DNA of 64,000 bases from Bacteroidetes bacterium HGW-Bacteroidetes-5. Lineage in GTDB: Bacteria; Bacteroidota; Bacteroidia; Bacteroidales; UBA932. The translations under genes and the position numbers were made by a program. The stretch's first letter is position 1. The number at the start of each line of letters is the position of its first letter. The notes below the pieces were generated by a model. It ran no database searches, was not told the DNA's origin, and saw only the letters and a program-made list of their open reading frames with translations. The DNA lies in NCBI GenBank assembly GCA_002842515.1, contig PHDC01000002.1, forward strand, positions 378,744 through 442,743, in the 5' to 3' direction. Positions 9,184-18,929 of this stretch are shown here, piece by piece.

Positions 9184-10088
9184 TGAAAAAATCTGCCTTG
9201 GGAAGAGGGTTGGGAGCCCTGATATCCGATATCGACAACCTGAACCTGAACGGCTCTGTTGTTCCTTACTCAGAGTCAACTCCTGCATCAATCTCGGAAA
9301 TCCCGATGGATTCAATTGAGGCAAATCCTTTTCAGCCCAGAAGCAGTTTTGACATAGACCTTCTCGAGGAGCTTGCAGAGTCAATCAAGACACTGGGGCT
9401 TATTCAACCTATAACCGTAAGGTTGTCTGAGAACGGGAAATATCAGATTATAAGCGGGGAGAGACGCTTTCGTGCTGCTGCTATTGCCGGGCTTACACAA
9501 ATTCCTGCCTATATACGAAAAGCAGATGACCAGGGAATGCTGGAGATGGCAATCGTAGAGAATATACAGCGGGAGAACCTGGATTCTATAGAGGTTGCCC
9601 TCAGTTTTCAAAGATTGATTGAGGAGTGCAGCCTCACTCAGGAGGAGATGGCAGAGAGAGTTGGAAAAAAGAGAGCAACAGTCACCAATTATCTGCGCCT
9701 TTTGAAGCTGCCGGCCGAAATTCAACTCGCAATAAGGGCAAAAAAGATTACAATGGGGCACGCCAGAGCTCTGCTTTCAGTAGAGAGTGCAAAAAAACAG
9801 CTTAAACTGTGTAATGCAATAATTGAGCAGGACCTCTCCGTAAGGCAGATAGAGGAGAAGGTACGGAAGATGCTTCAGGAACGGACAGAGAAAAAGAGCA
9901 GCGAAGATCTAAATCAAGATCTTGATGAGTCCTATTTCAGGCTATTGGATTTTCTTGGCAAGTATTTCAATAATAATATCAGTTTAAAAAGAGACGAAAA
10001 GAACGGAACAGGCTCTATAACAATCCGTTTCAATGGAGATAAAGAGGTAATTAACTTTATTAACGCCATTGAGAAGACAAATCTTTGA
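9180..10088 (+). CDS. parB: Chromosome partitioning protein ParB (Spo0J)
   Basis: A CTP-dependent clamp that binds parS and spreads. The N-terminus [14 protein letters not shown] is the ParA-stimulating arginine-rich peptide. The ParB/Srx CTP-binding domain follows with [25 protein letters not shown] written across about residues 75-100; its GERRFRAA motif is intact. The HTH is at about 140-200 ([27 protein letters not shown]), and a C-terminal dimerisation domain follows. The 302-residue length is normal. It is coupled to parA by a four-base overlap and followed by the DUF5683 gene 8 bases later. Confidence 0.97.
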   Translation: MMKKSALGRGLGALISDIDNLNLNGSVVPYSESTPASISEIPMDSIEANPFQPRSSFDIDLLEELAESIKTLGLIQPITVRLSENGKYQIISGERRFRAAAIAGLTQIPAYIRKADDQGMLEMAIVENIQRENLDSIEVALSFQRLIEECSLTQEEMAERVGKKRATVTNYLRLLKLPAEIQLAIRAKKITMGHARALLSVESAKKQLKLCNAIIEQDLSVRQIEEKVRKMLQERTEKKSSEDLNQDLDESYFRLLDFLGKYFNNNISLKRDEKNGTGSITIRFNGDKEVINFINAIEKTNL

Positions 10089-10096
10089 TACTGATT

Positions 10097-11023
10097 ATGA
10101 AGTCTCGCCCCTTTATAGCGCTTTTTGCCTTAATGCTCATATCTTGTTTGGCTATTGCTCAATTCCCGGTTCAGATAAAACAACTTGGACCTCCGGGCTC
10201 AAATCAGAATCAGAATCAACAGTCAGATGATACAACCGGTGTAGAAGGAGTAAAAAGAGAACCATACCCATTAAGAAGGTACTTCAAAAGTCTTGCGGGA
10301 AAAGATAGTATGAACATAACCAGGATGTGGGCCGGTTCATTCATCATCCCCGGAAGTGCCCAGCTGTACAATAAAGAGTATTGGAAAATACCGGTTGTCT
10401 ATGCATCTGTGGGCGGCTTTCTTTTTGCAGGCTACAGAAGTAATGTTGCCTGGCAAAGGAGTGGAATGACCAGAGACCGGAATACCAGAGACCTGCTATA
10501 TCTGGGAGCTGCCCTCTCATACTGGGGCTCCGTATTGGATGGGGTTAAAAATTTCCGCTATCACAAAGATGTTCTACCGGCACGAGCCTCTCTCTACTCA
10601 GCAATGCTGCCGGGTTTGGGTCAGTACTACAATGGGGATTACTGGAAAATTCCAATAATATATGGGGGAATTATAACGGTAGGATATTTCATATCATCCA
10701 ATAACTCTCAGTTCCAAAGATATAAGTACCTATACTATGAGACAAGCAATCCGGACTCTCCATTGGCCGGAAAATTCAATGCTCAAACAATGAAATATTA
10801 CAAGGATACCTATCGCAGGTTTCGTGACTACTCTATTCTTGCAGGTGTATTTGTATATGCCCTTAACATTATTGATGCAAATGTATTTGCCCATTTTCAA
10901 GATTTTGATGTAAGCGAAGATCTCTCTGCATCTCTATTCCCCGGTATAATAATGCCTGTAGCACCTCAGTTTACAAATAACAGTGGCCCAATGGTAGGGT
11001 TCAATCTTAAATTAAACTTTTAA
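10097..11023 (+). CDS. DUF5683 family envelope protein
   Basis: A 308-residue protein with a cleavable signal peptide (IALFALMLISCLAIAQ), a short Gln/Asn-rich linker at about 35-45, and several hydrophobic segments. Two copies of a Pro-Gly/aromatic motif are visible: PGSAQLYNKEYWKIPVVY at about 85-102 and PGLGQYYNGDYWKIPIIY at about 172-189. DUF5683 is a Bacteroidetes family of unknown role usually found directly after parB, as here. The start at 10097 is chosen because it begins the signal peptide; an upstream TTG at 10085 overlaps parB. It likely lies in the membrane or envelope. No catalytic residues can be assigned. Confidence 0.85.
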   Translation: MKSRPFIALFALMLISCLAIAQFPVQIKQLGPPGSNQNQNQQSDDTTGVEGVKREPYPLRRYFKSLAGKDSMNITRMWAGSFIIPGSAQLYNKEYWKIPVVYASVGGFLFAGYRSNVAWQRSGMTRDRNTRDLLYLGAALSYWGSVLDGVKNFRYHKDVLPARASLYSAMLPGLGQYYNGDYWKIPIIYGGIITVGYFISSNNSQFQRYKYLYYETSNPDSPLAGKFNAQTMKYYKDTYRRFRDYSILAGVFVYALNIIDANVFAHFQDFDVSEDLSASLFPGIIMPVAPQFTNNSGPMVGFNLKLNF

Positions 11024-11029
11024 CAGACA

Positions 11030-12643
11030 ATGAGAAAATCTACACTATTAATACTACTCACCTCCGTTTTTTTATTAACATTCCAGCAAGCTCAGGGGCA
11101 ATTCTTTAAAAAGAGGCCCTCCAGAGAGTCCCTTACACTGGAGATTGAGAGAATGAAAAGAGTAATTGACTCTCTTAAAATGGAGATTGAGTCCGGATCT
11201 ATTCCTATAATTGACTCAGTCGGCACAAACGACTCAATTAATCCCGGAGGCTTAAGCTTCTTTGATAGCGAGGATTTTATAGATCCGGCACCGGTGCTCT
11301 CTACCGATAGTCTTTTAAGCGTTTGGTATCTTCAAAAGAATTTAACACTTGATGACGGATCAATTATTAACCTTGAGAGTGATAATCTGACATCCGATAT
11401 ACCCGATTCCGTATATATTGCAAGACTTAAAGCTATAAACTCGTTTATACCTCTGCCTTACAATAACATAGTAAAAAACCACATCATCTACTACACTCAA
11501 CGAATACCCAATAAAGTAGATGCAATATTGGGTCTCTGGGGCTACTATATGCCTCAGTTTGAAGAGATTTTTGATGAGTATGACCTTCCTAAAGAGCTAA
11601 AAATAATGGCAATAATTGAGTCGGCTCTTAACCCGAGAGCTGTCTCCAGAGTCAAGGCGAAGGGTATGTGGCAGTTTATGTACAGAACTGCACTTCAGTA
11701 CAATTTAAGGATTGACTCCTATGTAGACGAAAGGCTCGACCCAATTGCCTCAGGACACGCTGCTGCAAAATATCTAAGGGACTCATATAGAATATTTGGA
11801 GACTGGATGCTTGCCATTGCCTCTTATAATTGTGGTCCGGGGAATGTGAACAAGGCGATACGCAGAGCAGGCGGCTCCCGGGATTTCTGGACAATATACC
11901 CCTATCTTCCGAGAGAGACTAGAGGTTATGTTCCGTCATTTGTTGCTGCTCTTTATACTATGCACTACTACAAAGAGCACCGTATTACCCCTATGGTGGT
12001 ATCTATGCCTGCGCATATAGATACATTTGTTATAAACAGGCCTCTCCATTTTGGGCAGATAGCAGAGCTTATAGGAATAACTAAAGAGGAGATAAGTGAT
12101 CATAACCCTCAGTATATAAATGAGATTATACCAGGTAACGACAGAGGTAATGTTTTGAGACTTCCATACAATCACACAGCCTTATTTATTGAGAGAGAGA
12201 AAGAGATCTACACCTACAAAGACAGCCTCTATTTTAATCCTATCGTATATAACGAGAGCAAGGCTGCTGTAACATCCCAGCGAGCTTCGGTTACACATAC
12301 TGTTAAATCCGGAGAGACTCTCAGCCATATTGCAGAGAGATACAGGGTACGAGTCGCAGATATTCAGGCCTGGAATGGTATAAAAACAGTAATCAGACCC
12401 AAGCAGAGGCTATTAATTTATACGGCAAACCCGCCGAAGTCAACTGCAACATCTGCGTCAAGTTCTCCATCAACAACAAAATCGGGGAAATACGAGATGT
12501 ACACTATCAAAAAAGGGGATACCCTATGGGATATTTCAAAGAGATTTGAGGGTGTAAGCCTGGATGATATAATGAAATTGAACGGCTTCACCAAAAAGAG
12601 TAAGATTATGCCGGGTAGCAAGATTAAGATTAGAGAGATTTAG
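11030..12643 (+). CDS. MltD-like lytic transglycosylase with two LysM domains
   Basis: A periplasmic peptidoglycan-cleaving enzyme. A signal peptide (LLILLTSVFLLTFQQAQGQ) is followed by a coiled, Ser/Asp-rich segment. The SLT domain covers about residues 170-310, with catalytic Glu197 in MAIIESALNPRAVS and the typical GMWQFM and SYNCGPGNV motifs. Two LysM peptidoglycan-binding domains follow, at about 421-464 (VKSGETLSHIAERY) and 488-535 (IKKGDTLWDISKRF). The 537-residue length fits MltD-like proteins. It is the last gene of the parAB-DUF5683 group and overlaps the convergent HhH gene by four bases. Confidence 0.93.
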   Translation: MRKSTLLILLTSVFLLTFQQAQGQFFKKRPSRESLTLEIERMKRVIDSLKMEIESGSIPIIDSVGTNDSINPGGLSFFDSEDFIDPAPVLSTDSLLSVWYLQKNLTLDDGSIINLESDNLTSDIPDSVYIARLKAINSFIPLPYNNIVKNHIIYYTQRIPNKVDAILGLWGYYMPQFEEIFDEYDLPKELKIMAIIESALNPRAVSRVKAKGMWQFMYRTALQYNLRIDSYVDERLDPIASGHAAAKYLRDSYRIFGDWMLAIASYNCGPGNVNKAIRRAGGSRDFWTIYPYLPRETRGYVPSFVAALYTMHYYKEHRITPMVVSMPAHIDTFVINRPLHFGQIAELIGITKEEISDHNPQYINEIIPGNDRGNVLRLPYNHTALFIEREKEIYTYKDSLYFNPIVYNESKAAVTSQRASVTHTVKSGETLSHIAERYRVRVADIQAWNGIKTVIRPKQRLLIYTANPPKSTATSASSSPSTTKSGKYEMYTIKKGDTLWDISKRFEGVSLDDIMKLNGFTKKSKIMPGSKIKIREI

Positions 12644-14580
12644 AAACTGTATTGCAGTTGTAGCTTGGCTTCACCTTTAGAGGGACCCTCAATTTTTTCG
12701 GGTCCCTCTCCTATTATTTCTCTGTCCAGATATCTTGTTGATGAGTAACGCAGCCAGAGGCTGGTTCTCTCTCCTATGGTCAACTTTAAATTCATATAGT
12801 ACCTTAATCCTTTTCCATAGAGAGCGGTAGTCCTGAACTGGTAGAGAACCTCCCTCTCGTAGCTGTATATTCTATTTTCCCAATTTTGGACATTGAACCA
12901 CGCACCTCTCACAGAAAGGTCTGCTTTTTTATTGAAAAATTTTACTATCAACTCATTGTGAAAATAAAAACCATAACTATCTCTACTTTCACCTTTAACT
13001 AATGAGAGTTCTGCTCTGGTATGCATTGTGAAATTTTCTCCGCTGATAATTTTTAAATCTGCTCTTGCCTCTCTTTTTGTTCCCTTTAGTGTACCTCTGA
13101 GTAAAATATTGACCCCTTTCTTTATAGTGTAGTCACCCATTAGTGAGAATTTGAAATAACTCTCTGCAATCTCCCCTTTTAAGAACATTGTAATGTTGTT
13201 TAAGGGCTTGTATTTTAGCCCTGTACTGAGGCTCCAGATTCCGGAACCATTTACTCCCGAAACATTACTATGCACAGCCCTGTAACCCTTCTCTATCAAC
13301 TTACCTCTTATTGATAGTTCAATCCCGCTTTTCATATTTATAATTAATCCTGCAATCCCTCCCTTGGCATAGCATCTGTCAATTGCTATCTCTCCGTAAA
13401 AGAGCATTCTGCCGTTTATATATCTCCAATCTAAACCAGCATTTGAGAGTAGTTTTCTCCCTTGTGTCTCTCTTAACATAAGTACAGAGTCCCTGCCTGT
13501 ATAGGGAAGAGATTTGAAATCGGAACTAATGGTAACTCCAACTTTTACTCTTTTTAACGACAATGCAAGATTTAATGCAACCATATTTACCCCAAGAGAG
13601 CCCTTTCTCTCCTTGGTCAATAGTGTATTGTGCAATCCGGTGGTAAGCAAAGAGGTATATCCGCTCTCAATAACTCTGGCATCTACTCTCCTTGCAGATG
13701 CCATAAAGCTAAAAGAGAGTGCCCCCTTTGTAAGTGTTGATGCTATGCCTTTGTATGCAGAATTTTCGTCGGCAGAGCTGTGTGGAGATACCCCTTGCTC
13801 ACGCTTCATATTTGCAACCGGCTCCCAGGAGTATTCAGGAATAAAGGCGTTCCACATTACCAACCCCTGACCATATCTGGCGGTATACGAGCCGACAATC
13901 AGCTTTTCAACTACTCCAACACTCTTTAAAGTTGCGCTCCAACTGAGAAAGTCACACCCCCTCTCCCCGGCATCCTTCTCAACGGTAACAATTGCAGAGA
14001 TCTTATCTGAAAGCGAATATCGGTATTGCCCGTAAAGCTGCATCGGATTACCCAGATATCTGCTATTGGGATTTGATATGTAATCCTCTCTGGTAATTGG
14101 TTTGTATCCCTCTTTTTTTTGCGGAACTACAGCTCCCCTGACTATTATCCTGGATCTACCCGGGAGAGTGTTTTCAAGATTAAATCCACCCGAAGAGAGG
14201 GAGATAAAGGGCTTGAGAATCTCCATCTTTTGTGGTGAGACTCCGGGGATAAGAATTAGCTCTGCAAATGAGAGTATCTCTCCGTAATCTCTTATATAGG
14301 AAGTTAATGCAATTATTTCAAAAGGGGTAAGGATTACCAACTCCTCCAGAGATGAGGCCTTTGCTGTGTTGATATTAAGAGGTCTTGTTAAAAGATTATT
14401 GAAGTAGTGAATATGCTCCCCGAGCAGCTCCTCATCCGGGCCCTCAGCCTCCTCGCAGGAGGAGATAATCATCTCTACTATCTGTAGTACGAAAGGGTGC
14501 GAAGTGCCCCCTAAATTGTTCTGACAAAATGCGCTTATGCTGTATATATACAACATAAGCAATAAAATCACTCTCCTCAT
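12640..14580 (-). CDS. Helix-hairpin-helix protein with outer-membrane beta-barrel
   Basis: A 646-residue exported protein. After a signal peptide (ILLLMLYIYSISAFC) comes a ComEA-like helix-hairpin-helix region at about residues 50-130 (LNINTAKASSLEELVILTPF, then LILIPGVSPQKMEILKPFI). The remaining ~500 residues are alternating short beta strands rich in Tyr/Arg/Gly, ending in LQLQYSF with the terminal Phe typical of outer-membrane barrels. The family is conserved in Bacteroidales without an established function. HhH motifs bind the DNA backbone, so a role in moving or binding DNA at the outer membrane is possible. It lies 57 bases after purE on the same strand. Confidence 0.8.
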   Translation of the reverse strand: MRRVILLLMLYIYSISAFCQNNLGGTSHPFVLQIVEMIISSCEEAEGPDEELLGEHIHYFNNLLTRPLNINTAKASSLEELVILTPFEIIALTSYIRDYGEILSFAELILIPGVSPQKMEILKPFISLSSGGFNLENTLPGRSRIIVRGAVVPQKKEGYKPITREDYISNPNSRYLGNPMQLYGQYRYSLSDKISAIVTVEKDAGERGCDFLSWSATLKSVGVVEKLIVGSYTARYGQGLVMWNAFIPEYSWEPVANMKREQGVSPHSSADENSAYKGIASTLTKGALSFSFMASARRVDARVIESGYTSLLTTGLHNTLLTKERKGSLGVNMVALNLALSLKRVKVGVTISSDFKSLPYTGRDSVLMLRETQGRKLLSNAGLDWRYINGRMLFYGEIAIDRCYAKGGIAGLIINMKSGIELSIRGKLIEKGYRAVHSNVSGVNGSGIWSLSTGLKYKPLNNITMFLKGEIAESYFKFSLMGDYTIKKGVNILLRGTLKGTKREARADLKIISGENFTMHTRAELSLVKGESRDSYGFYFHNELIVKFFNKKADLSVRGAWFNVQNWENRIYSYEREVLYQFRTTALYGKGLRYYMNLKLTIGERTSLWLRYSSTRYLDREIIGEGPEKIEGPSKGEAKLQLQYSF

Positions 14581-14637
14581 ATCTCCCGCACATATTATTA
14601 ATTACTTCAGACCTGCAAAGACCTGAACTATTACGCT

Positions 14638-15150
14638 CTAATTGACTTTGAATGGGTACTTAACCTCCTCCAACTCCTTATTTGCACTCAATATTTTTAA
14701 AGCCAGCTCCTCCTTAAATGCCTGCATCTTTTTCAATAGGGCCTCGTTTGAGGTTGCAAGGATCTGAAAAGCTAATATTCCAGCATTTCTTGCTCCGTCC
14801 AGTGACATTGTTGCAACAGGAATTCCTGCCGGCATCTGAAGTATTGAGAGAACAGAGTCCCAGCCATCCATTGATATGGAAGATTTAACAGGAACTCCAA
14901 TTACCGGAAGTGGGGTAAAAGCGGCAATTACTCCAGGTAGGTGAGCTGCACCACCCGCCCCCGCTATGATAACCTTTACTCCCCTGGTGTGGGCCTCCTT
15001 TGCAAATTTGGCCACCTGCTCGGGAACTCTGTGTGCCGAGAGTGCGTTGATTTCAAAGGGTATCTCCATATCATTGAGAAATTGTGCCGCCTGCTTCATC
15101 ACCACGAGATCCGAGGTGCTGCCCATTATAATACTAACTAGTGGATTCAT
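14638..15150 (-). CDS. purE: 5-(carboxyamino)imidazole ribonucleotide mutase PurE (class I)
   Basis: Converts N5-CAIR to CAIR in purine synthesis. Visible family motifs are IMGSTSDL at residues 8-15, EINALSAHRVPEQ with the catalytic His, and IIAGAGGAAHLPGVIAA. The 170-residue length is normal. No purK is adjacent. The 67-base gap upstream separates it from the divergent hpt gene, another purine gene, so a shared divergent promoter is plausible. Confidence 0.96.
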   Translation of the reverse strand: MNPLVSIIMGSTSDLVVMKQAAQFLNDMEIPFEINALSAHRVPEQVAKFAKEAHTRGVKVIIAGAGGAAHLPGVIAAFTPLPVIGVPVKSSISMDGWDSVLSILQMPAGIPVATMSLDGARNAGILAFQILATSNEALLKKMQAFKEELALKILSANKELEEVKYPFKVN

Positions 15151-15217
15151 CGTTTTTTATACAAAATTGGTTAGGACAAAAATAATGATTAATTTCGCCC
15201 TCACAAATAATTTGAGT

Positions 15218-15772
15218 ATGGAGCGAATAAAATTACACGACAAACACTTCCGGCTTTTTATCTCCAATAAAAAAATTGTAGATGCTATAGGTGATGTTGC
15301 CGGAGTACTTAACGATGAATATAGAGATAGAGAGGCTCCGCTTTTTCTTGCGGTGCTAAACGGATCCTTTATGTTTGCTGCAGATTTGCTCAAAAAAATT
15401 GATTTCCCGTGTGAGATATCCTTTATAAAACTATCATCCTACAGCGGTACCGAGACTACCGGAGAGATAAAGGAGATTCTGGGACTTTCAACTGAGGTAT
15501 CGGGTAGAGAGGTTATTGTGATTGAAGATATTGTTGATACAGGCAATACCATTGTAGATCTGCACTCGATTCTTAAAGAGAGAGGTGCCTCTTCCGTAAA
15601 GTTTTGCACCCTTCTCCTAAAACCGGATGCATATAAAAAGGAGCTAAAAATTGACTATGTCGCAATCTCTATTCCAAATGATTTTATTGTTGGATATGGT
15701 CTGGATTACAACGAACTAGGCAGGCAGTATAAAGATATTTATGTCCTGGACGAATCTGATATCACCGGATGA
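15218..15772 (+). CDS. hpt: Hypoxanthine phosphoribosyltransferase
   Basis: Purine salvage enzyme of 184 residues that joins hypoxanthine or guanine to PRPP. The PRPP-binding loop is VIVIEDIVDTGNTI, and LAVLNGSFMFAADLLKKI is the early catalytic loop. The ATG at 15218 is chosen because the family begins here (MERIKLHDK); the long upstream frame runs through purE on the other strand and is an artefact. The stop overlaps adk by four bases (ATGA). Confidence 0.95.
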   Translation: MERIKLHDKHFRLFISNKKIVDAIGDVAGVLNDEYRDREAPLFLAVLNGSFMFAADLLKKIDFPCEISFIKLSSYSGTETTGEIKEILGLSTEVSGREVIVIEDIVDTGNTIVDLHSILKERGASSVKFCTLLLKPDAYKKELKIDYVAISIPNDFIVGYGLDYNELGRQYKDIYVLDESDITG

Positions 15773-16356
15773 AGTATTACATAATATTTGGGCCTCCGGG
15801 TGCAGGCAAAGGCACTCAATCTTCACTACTGGTAGAGAAATACAAGCTTAAACATATTTCAACCGGTCATCTGCTTCGGGAAGAGATTGAAAAGATGAGT
15901 GAAGTGGGTATTATCGCAAAGGGTTTGATTGAAAAGGGAAGTTTTGTTGACGACTCTATAGTTCTTGAGATGATTCGCAAAGTTATATGTGAAGCTGACC
16001 CTTCTGTTATGGGATTCATTTTTGATGGGTTCCCCAGAACCATTAGTCAGGCAAAAGCATTTGACCAACTTTTGCAGTTTCATAAAAAAAGGAGTGTCAA
16101 CGCAGTTCTCTCTCTGGAAGTAGATGACTCTCTTATAGTTGAGAGAATTAATAAAAGGGCGGAGATTGAGGGTAGAAGAGATGACTCCTCAATAGAGACC
16201 ATCCTTTGCAGAATTCAAACCTATCATAAAAAAACAGAACCACTTATCGTATATTATAAAGAGAGAGGCAAATATTTTCCAATCAAGGGGGATCTCCCCG
16301 TTGAGGATATCTTTAAGAATATTTGCCAAATAATGGAGAGTATAAAAAATGAGTAA
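15769..16356 (+). CDS. adk: Adenylate kinase
   Basis: Interconverts ATP+AMP and 2 ADP. The P-loop [10 protein letters not shown] is at residues 8-17, and the AMP-binding motif is [10 protein letters not shown]. The lid is the short form ([11 protein letters not shown]) without zinc cysteines. It is 195 residues long, close to other Bacteroidetes adenylate kinases. It is coupled to hpt by a four-base overlap and to obgE by an eight-base overlap. Confidence 0.96.
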   Translation: MKYYIIFGPPGAGKGTQSSLLVEKYKLKHISTGHLLREEIEKMSEVGIIAKGLIEKGSFVDDSIVLEMIRKVICEADPSVMGFIFDGFPRTISQAKAFDQLLQFHKKRSVNAVLSLEVDDSLIVERINKRAEIEGRRDDSSIETILCRIQTYHKKTEPLIVYYKERGKYFPIKGDLPVEDIFKNICQIMESIKNE

Positions 16357-17341
16357 TTCCAATTTTGTAGATTATGTAAGGATCTTTTGCGCTTCGGGAA
16401 ACGGAGGCAAAGGGTCGGTACACCTTCGGAGGGAGAAGTTTATTCCCAAAGGGGGGCCCGACGGGGGAGACGGAGGAAGAGGCGGTCACGTAATACTTAG
16501 GGGAAACTCTCAGTTTTGGACGCTAATACACCTTAAATACAGAAAACACGTAAGGGCAGATCACGGTGGCCGCGGAAGTGGTGCACTTTGCCACGGAGCC
16601 GACGGAAATGACATCTATCTTGACGTACCTCTGGGTACTGTTGCAAAGGTTGCAGATACCGGTGAAGTGCTATTTGAGATTACAACAAACGGAGAGGAGG
16701 TTGTACTGGCAAAAGGGGGTCGCGGAGGAATGGGAAACGCCTTCTTTAAGAGTGCAACAAACCAAACCCCTAGATATTCTCAACCGGGCGAAGAGGGAAG
16801 TGAGAATTGGTATATATTGGAGTTAAAGGTGTTGGCAGATGTAGGTCTGGTCGGATTTCCCAATGCCGGAAAATCTACCCTGCTCTCAAAGATATCTGCA
16901 GCAAAACCAAAAATTGCAGACTACCCATTCACAACACTTGAACCAAACCTTGGTATAGTTGAGTGTCGTGACCATAAATCGTTTGTAATGGCAGACATCC
17001 CGGGAATTATTGAGGGAGCGCACGAGGGTAAGGGTCTGGGATTAAGGTTTCTGAAACATATTGAGAGGAACTCTATGTTGCTCTTTATGATTCCGGCAGA
17101 CAGTAAGGATATCTCCCAGGAGTACAAAATCCTGCTAAAAGAGCTTAAGATGTACAACCCTGAGCTTCTGGATAAAGATAGGCTACTGGCAATAACAAAG
17201 GCAGATCTCCTTGACCAGGAGTTGGAGGGTATGATCAAAAAACATCTGCCCCGTAAAGTACCCCATATATTTATCTCATCATATACCGGAAAGGGTCTGG
17301 AAAAACTGACCGACACACTCTGGGATATGTTGAACAGCTAA
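16349..17341 (+). CDS. obgE: GTPase ObgE/CgtA
   Basis: An essential ribosome-associated GTPase for 50S assembly and stress signalling. The glycine-rich Obg fold covers residues 1-158 ([13 protein letters not shown]). The G domain follows with G1 GFPNAGKST, switch [13 protein letters not shown]3 [16 protein letters not shown] and ITKAD for G4. At 330 residues it lacks the optional C-terminal OCT domain, which is normal for the group. It forms a coupled hpt-adk-obgE unit. Confidence 0.97.
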   Translation: MSNSNFVDYVRIFCASGNGGKGSVHLRREKFIPKGGPDGGDGGRGGHVILRGNSQFWTLIHLKYRKHVRADHGGRGSGALCHGADGNDIYLDVPLGTVAKVADTGEVLFEITTNGEEVVLAKGGRGGMGNAFFKSATNQTPRYSQPGEEGSENWYILELKVLADVGLVGFPNAGKSTLLSKISAAKPKIADYPFTTLEPNLGIVECRDHKSFVMADIPGIIEGAHEGKGLGLRFLKHIERNSMLLFMIPADSKDISQEYKILLKELKMYNPELLDKDRLLAITKADLLDQELEGMIKKHLPRKVPHIFISSYTGKGLEKLTDTLWDMLNS

Positions 17342-17351
17342 TAAACAGCAT

Positions 17352-17930
17352 ATGGAATGGCTACTTGAAATAGATCGCTCAATTTTAATTTTTATTAATG
17401 GGCTTAATTTCCCTGTTTTAGATAGCGTGATGTTGATCTTTACCGCGCGTGCACCCTGGATTCCGCTTTATCTTGCAATTTTAGCTTTTATAATATACCG
17501 TTATGGTTTTAAAGAGAAGAGACCATTATTCGCTCTGTCAATAGTTTTCGCGGCGGTGGCAACATTTGCACTAACCGATATTGGCAGTGGCTTTATCAAG
17601 GATCTTTTCCAAAGATTGCGTCCCGGTCACGACCCATCACTGGAGGGCATCATCAGACTTCTTGACGGCAAGGGGGGGCTCTATGGATTTGTCTCAAGCC
17701 ACGCGGCAAATGTATTTGGTCTTGCAACTATAACCTCTCTCCTCTTTAGAAACAACAGATACACAATTCCCATCTTTATCTGGGCTTTTCTGGTCTCATA
17801 CAGCAGAGTGTATGTTGGAAGGCATTTCCCTTCAGATGTAATATTCGGAGCCCTTTTTGGATATATTGCCGGATATCTTTTTTACAGAATTGTAGATTCA
17901 AAGCTTATCAGGAGGATAACAAAAAAGTAA
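17352..17930 (+). CDS. PAP2-family membrane phosphatase
   Basis: A 192-residue integral membrane phosphatase of the PAP2/undecaprenyl-diphosphatase superfamily. The three catalytic motifs are visible: KDLFQRLRP (motif 1), SSHAAN (motif 2, with His as proton donor) and SRVYVGRHFPSD (motif 3, nucleophile His). Around these are about five hydrophobic helices. The substrate could be undecaprenyl diphosphate (BacA-independent recycling) or lipid A/phosphatidate; sequence alone does not decide. It lies 10 bases after obgE and 5 before lplA. Confidence 0.88.
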   Translation: MEWLLEIDRSILIFINGLNFPVLDSVMLIFTARAPWIPLYLAILAFIIYRYGFKEKRPLFALSIVFAAVATFALTDIGSGFIKDLFQRLRPGHDPSLEGIIRLLDGKGGLYGFVSSHAANVFGLATITSLLFRNNRYTIPIFIWAFLVSYSRVYVGRHFPSDVIFGALFGYIAGYLFYRIVDSKLIRRITKK

Positions 17931-17935
17931 ACCCT

Positions 17936-18925
17936 ATGTATTATATAATTGATCACTCAACTGACCCGCAATGGAACCTGGCTACCGAGGAGTACCTTTT
18001 CAAAACTTTCAAAGAGCCTGTTTTTCGTCTGTGGCGGAATGACTCCTCAATAATAATCGGGCTACACCAAAACGCATATGCAGAGATTAATCTGGACTAT
18101 GTAAAGAGAAACAACATAAAGGTGGTAAGAAGATTGTCCGGCGGCGGAGCTGTATTTCACGATTTGGGTAATGTAAATTTCACATTTATAGACAATCAAA
18201 CAACAAAGGAGCAGACCTCTGAGATGTTTGCCAGGTTTACAAAACCTATAATTGAAGCTCTAAAAGCTTTGGGAGTAGAGGCATCGCTTATGGGGAGGAA
18301 CGATCTTGTAATAGATGGGAAAAAATTCTCCGGAAACGCCGTTGCTGTATATAAAGAGAGGGTTCTCCAGCACGGTACTCTTCTCTTTTGTGCCTCTATG
18401 GCAAATCTCTCCGAAGCACTTGCAAACAGACCGGAACAATTTGCCGGAAAGTCTGTAAAATCCAACAGATCAAGAGTAACTAATATAAGTGAACATCTTA
18501 CAAAAGAGATGAGTGTAGAGGAGTTTATCGCCTTTCTTGAGAAATTCATCCTTGACCAAAATGAAGGTAAATATCGTTTGTACTCCTATACCCCCAAAGA
18601 TCTAAAAGAGATTGCCAGATTAAAAATGGAGAAATACTCCAAAGAGTCCTGGAACTACGGCTCATCTCCTGCATTTGGATACTCAAAGATTAAAAGGTTT
18701 GACTGGGGTCTTTTTGAGCTCTATTTGGAGGTAGAGAAGGGGGTCATAAAAGATATACGATTTTACGGCAACTACTTCTTCACAAAAGAGACCTCACATC
18801 TCGAAGATATTATGCGTGGATGGAGCATAAATGAGCAGGCCATCCGGGAAGGGTTAAAAACAATAAACCTCTCCGATTACTTTAGTAATATAACCGAAGA
18901 GGAGTTTCTGGAGATGTTTTTATAG
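17936..18925 (+). CDS. lplA: Lipoate-protein ligase A
   Basis: Adenylates free lipoate and attaches it to lipoyl domains of 2-oxoacid dehydrogenases or GcvH. The catalytic domain shows RRLSGGGAVFHDLGNVNFTF at about 64-83 and the lysine loop DGKKFSGNAVAVY. A C-terminal accessory domain follows from about residue 245. The 329-residue two-domain form fits LplA rather than the octanoyl transferase LipM. It ends five bases before the convergent hpf gene. Confidence 0.93.
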   Translation: MYYIIDHSTDPQWNLATEEYLFKTFKEPVFRLWRNDSSIIIGLHQNAYAEINLDYVKRNNIKVVRRLSGGGAVFHDLGNVNFTFIDNQTTKEQTSEMFARFTKPIIEALKALGVEASLMGRNDLVIDGKKFSGNAVAVYKERVLQHGTLLFCASMANLSEALANRPEQFAGKSVKSNRSRVTNISEHLTKEMSVEEFIAFLEKFILDQNEGKYRLYSYTPKDLKEIARLKMEKYSKESWNYGSSPAFGYSKIKRFDWGLFELYLEVEKGVIKDIRFYGNYFFTKETSHLEDIMRGWSINEQAIREGLKTINLSDYFSNITEEEFLEMFL

Positions 18926-18929
18926 ATTC

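Noticed and set aside
8320..12640. parS site near parAB
   Set aside because: No 16-base palindrome resembling TGTTNCACGTGAAACA was found by eye; the CACGTG at about 2829 is not embedded in one.
14966..15217. Upstream extension of hpt to a 268-residue protein
   Set aside because: The added 84 residues are the antisense of purE and have no family match; hpt proteins start at the ATG at 15218.
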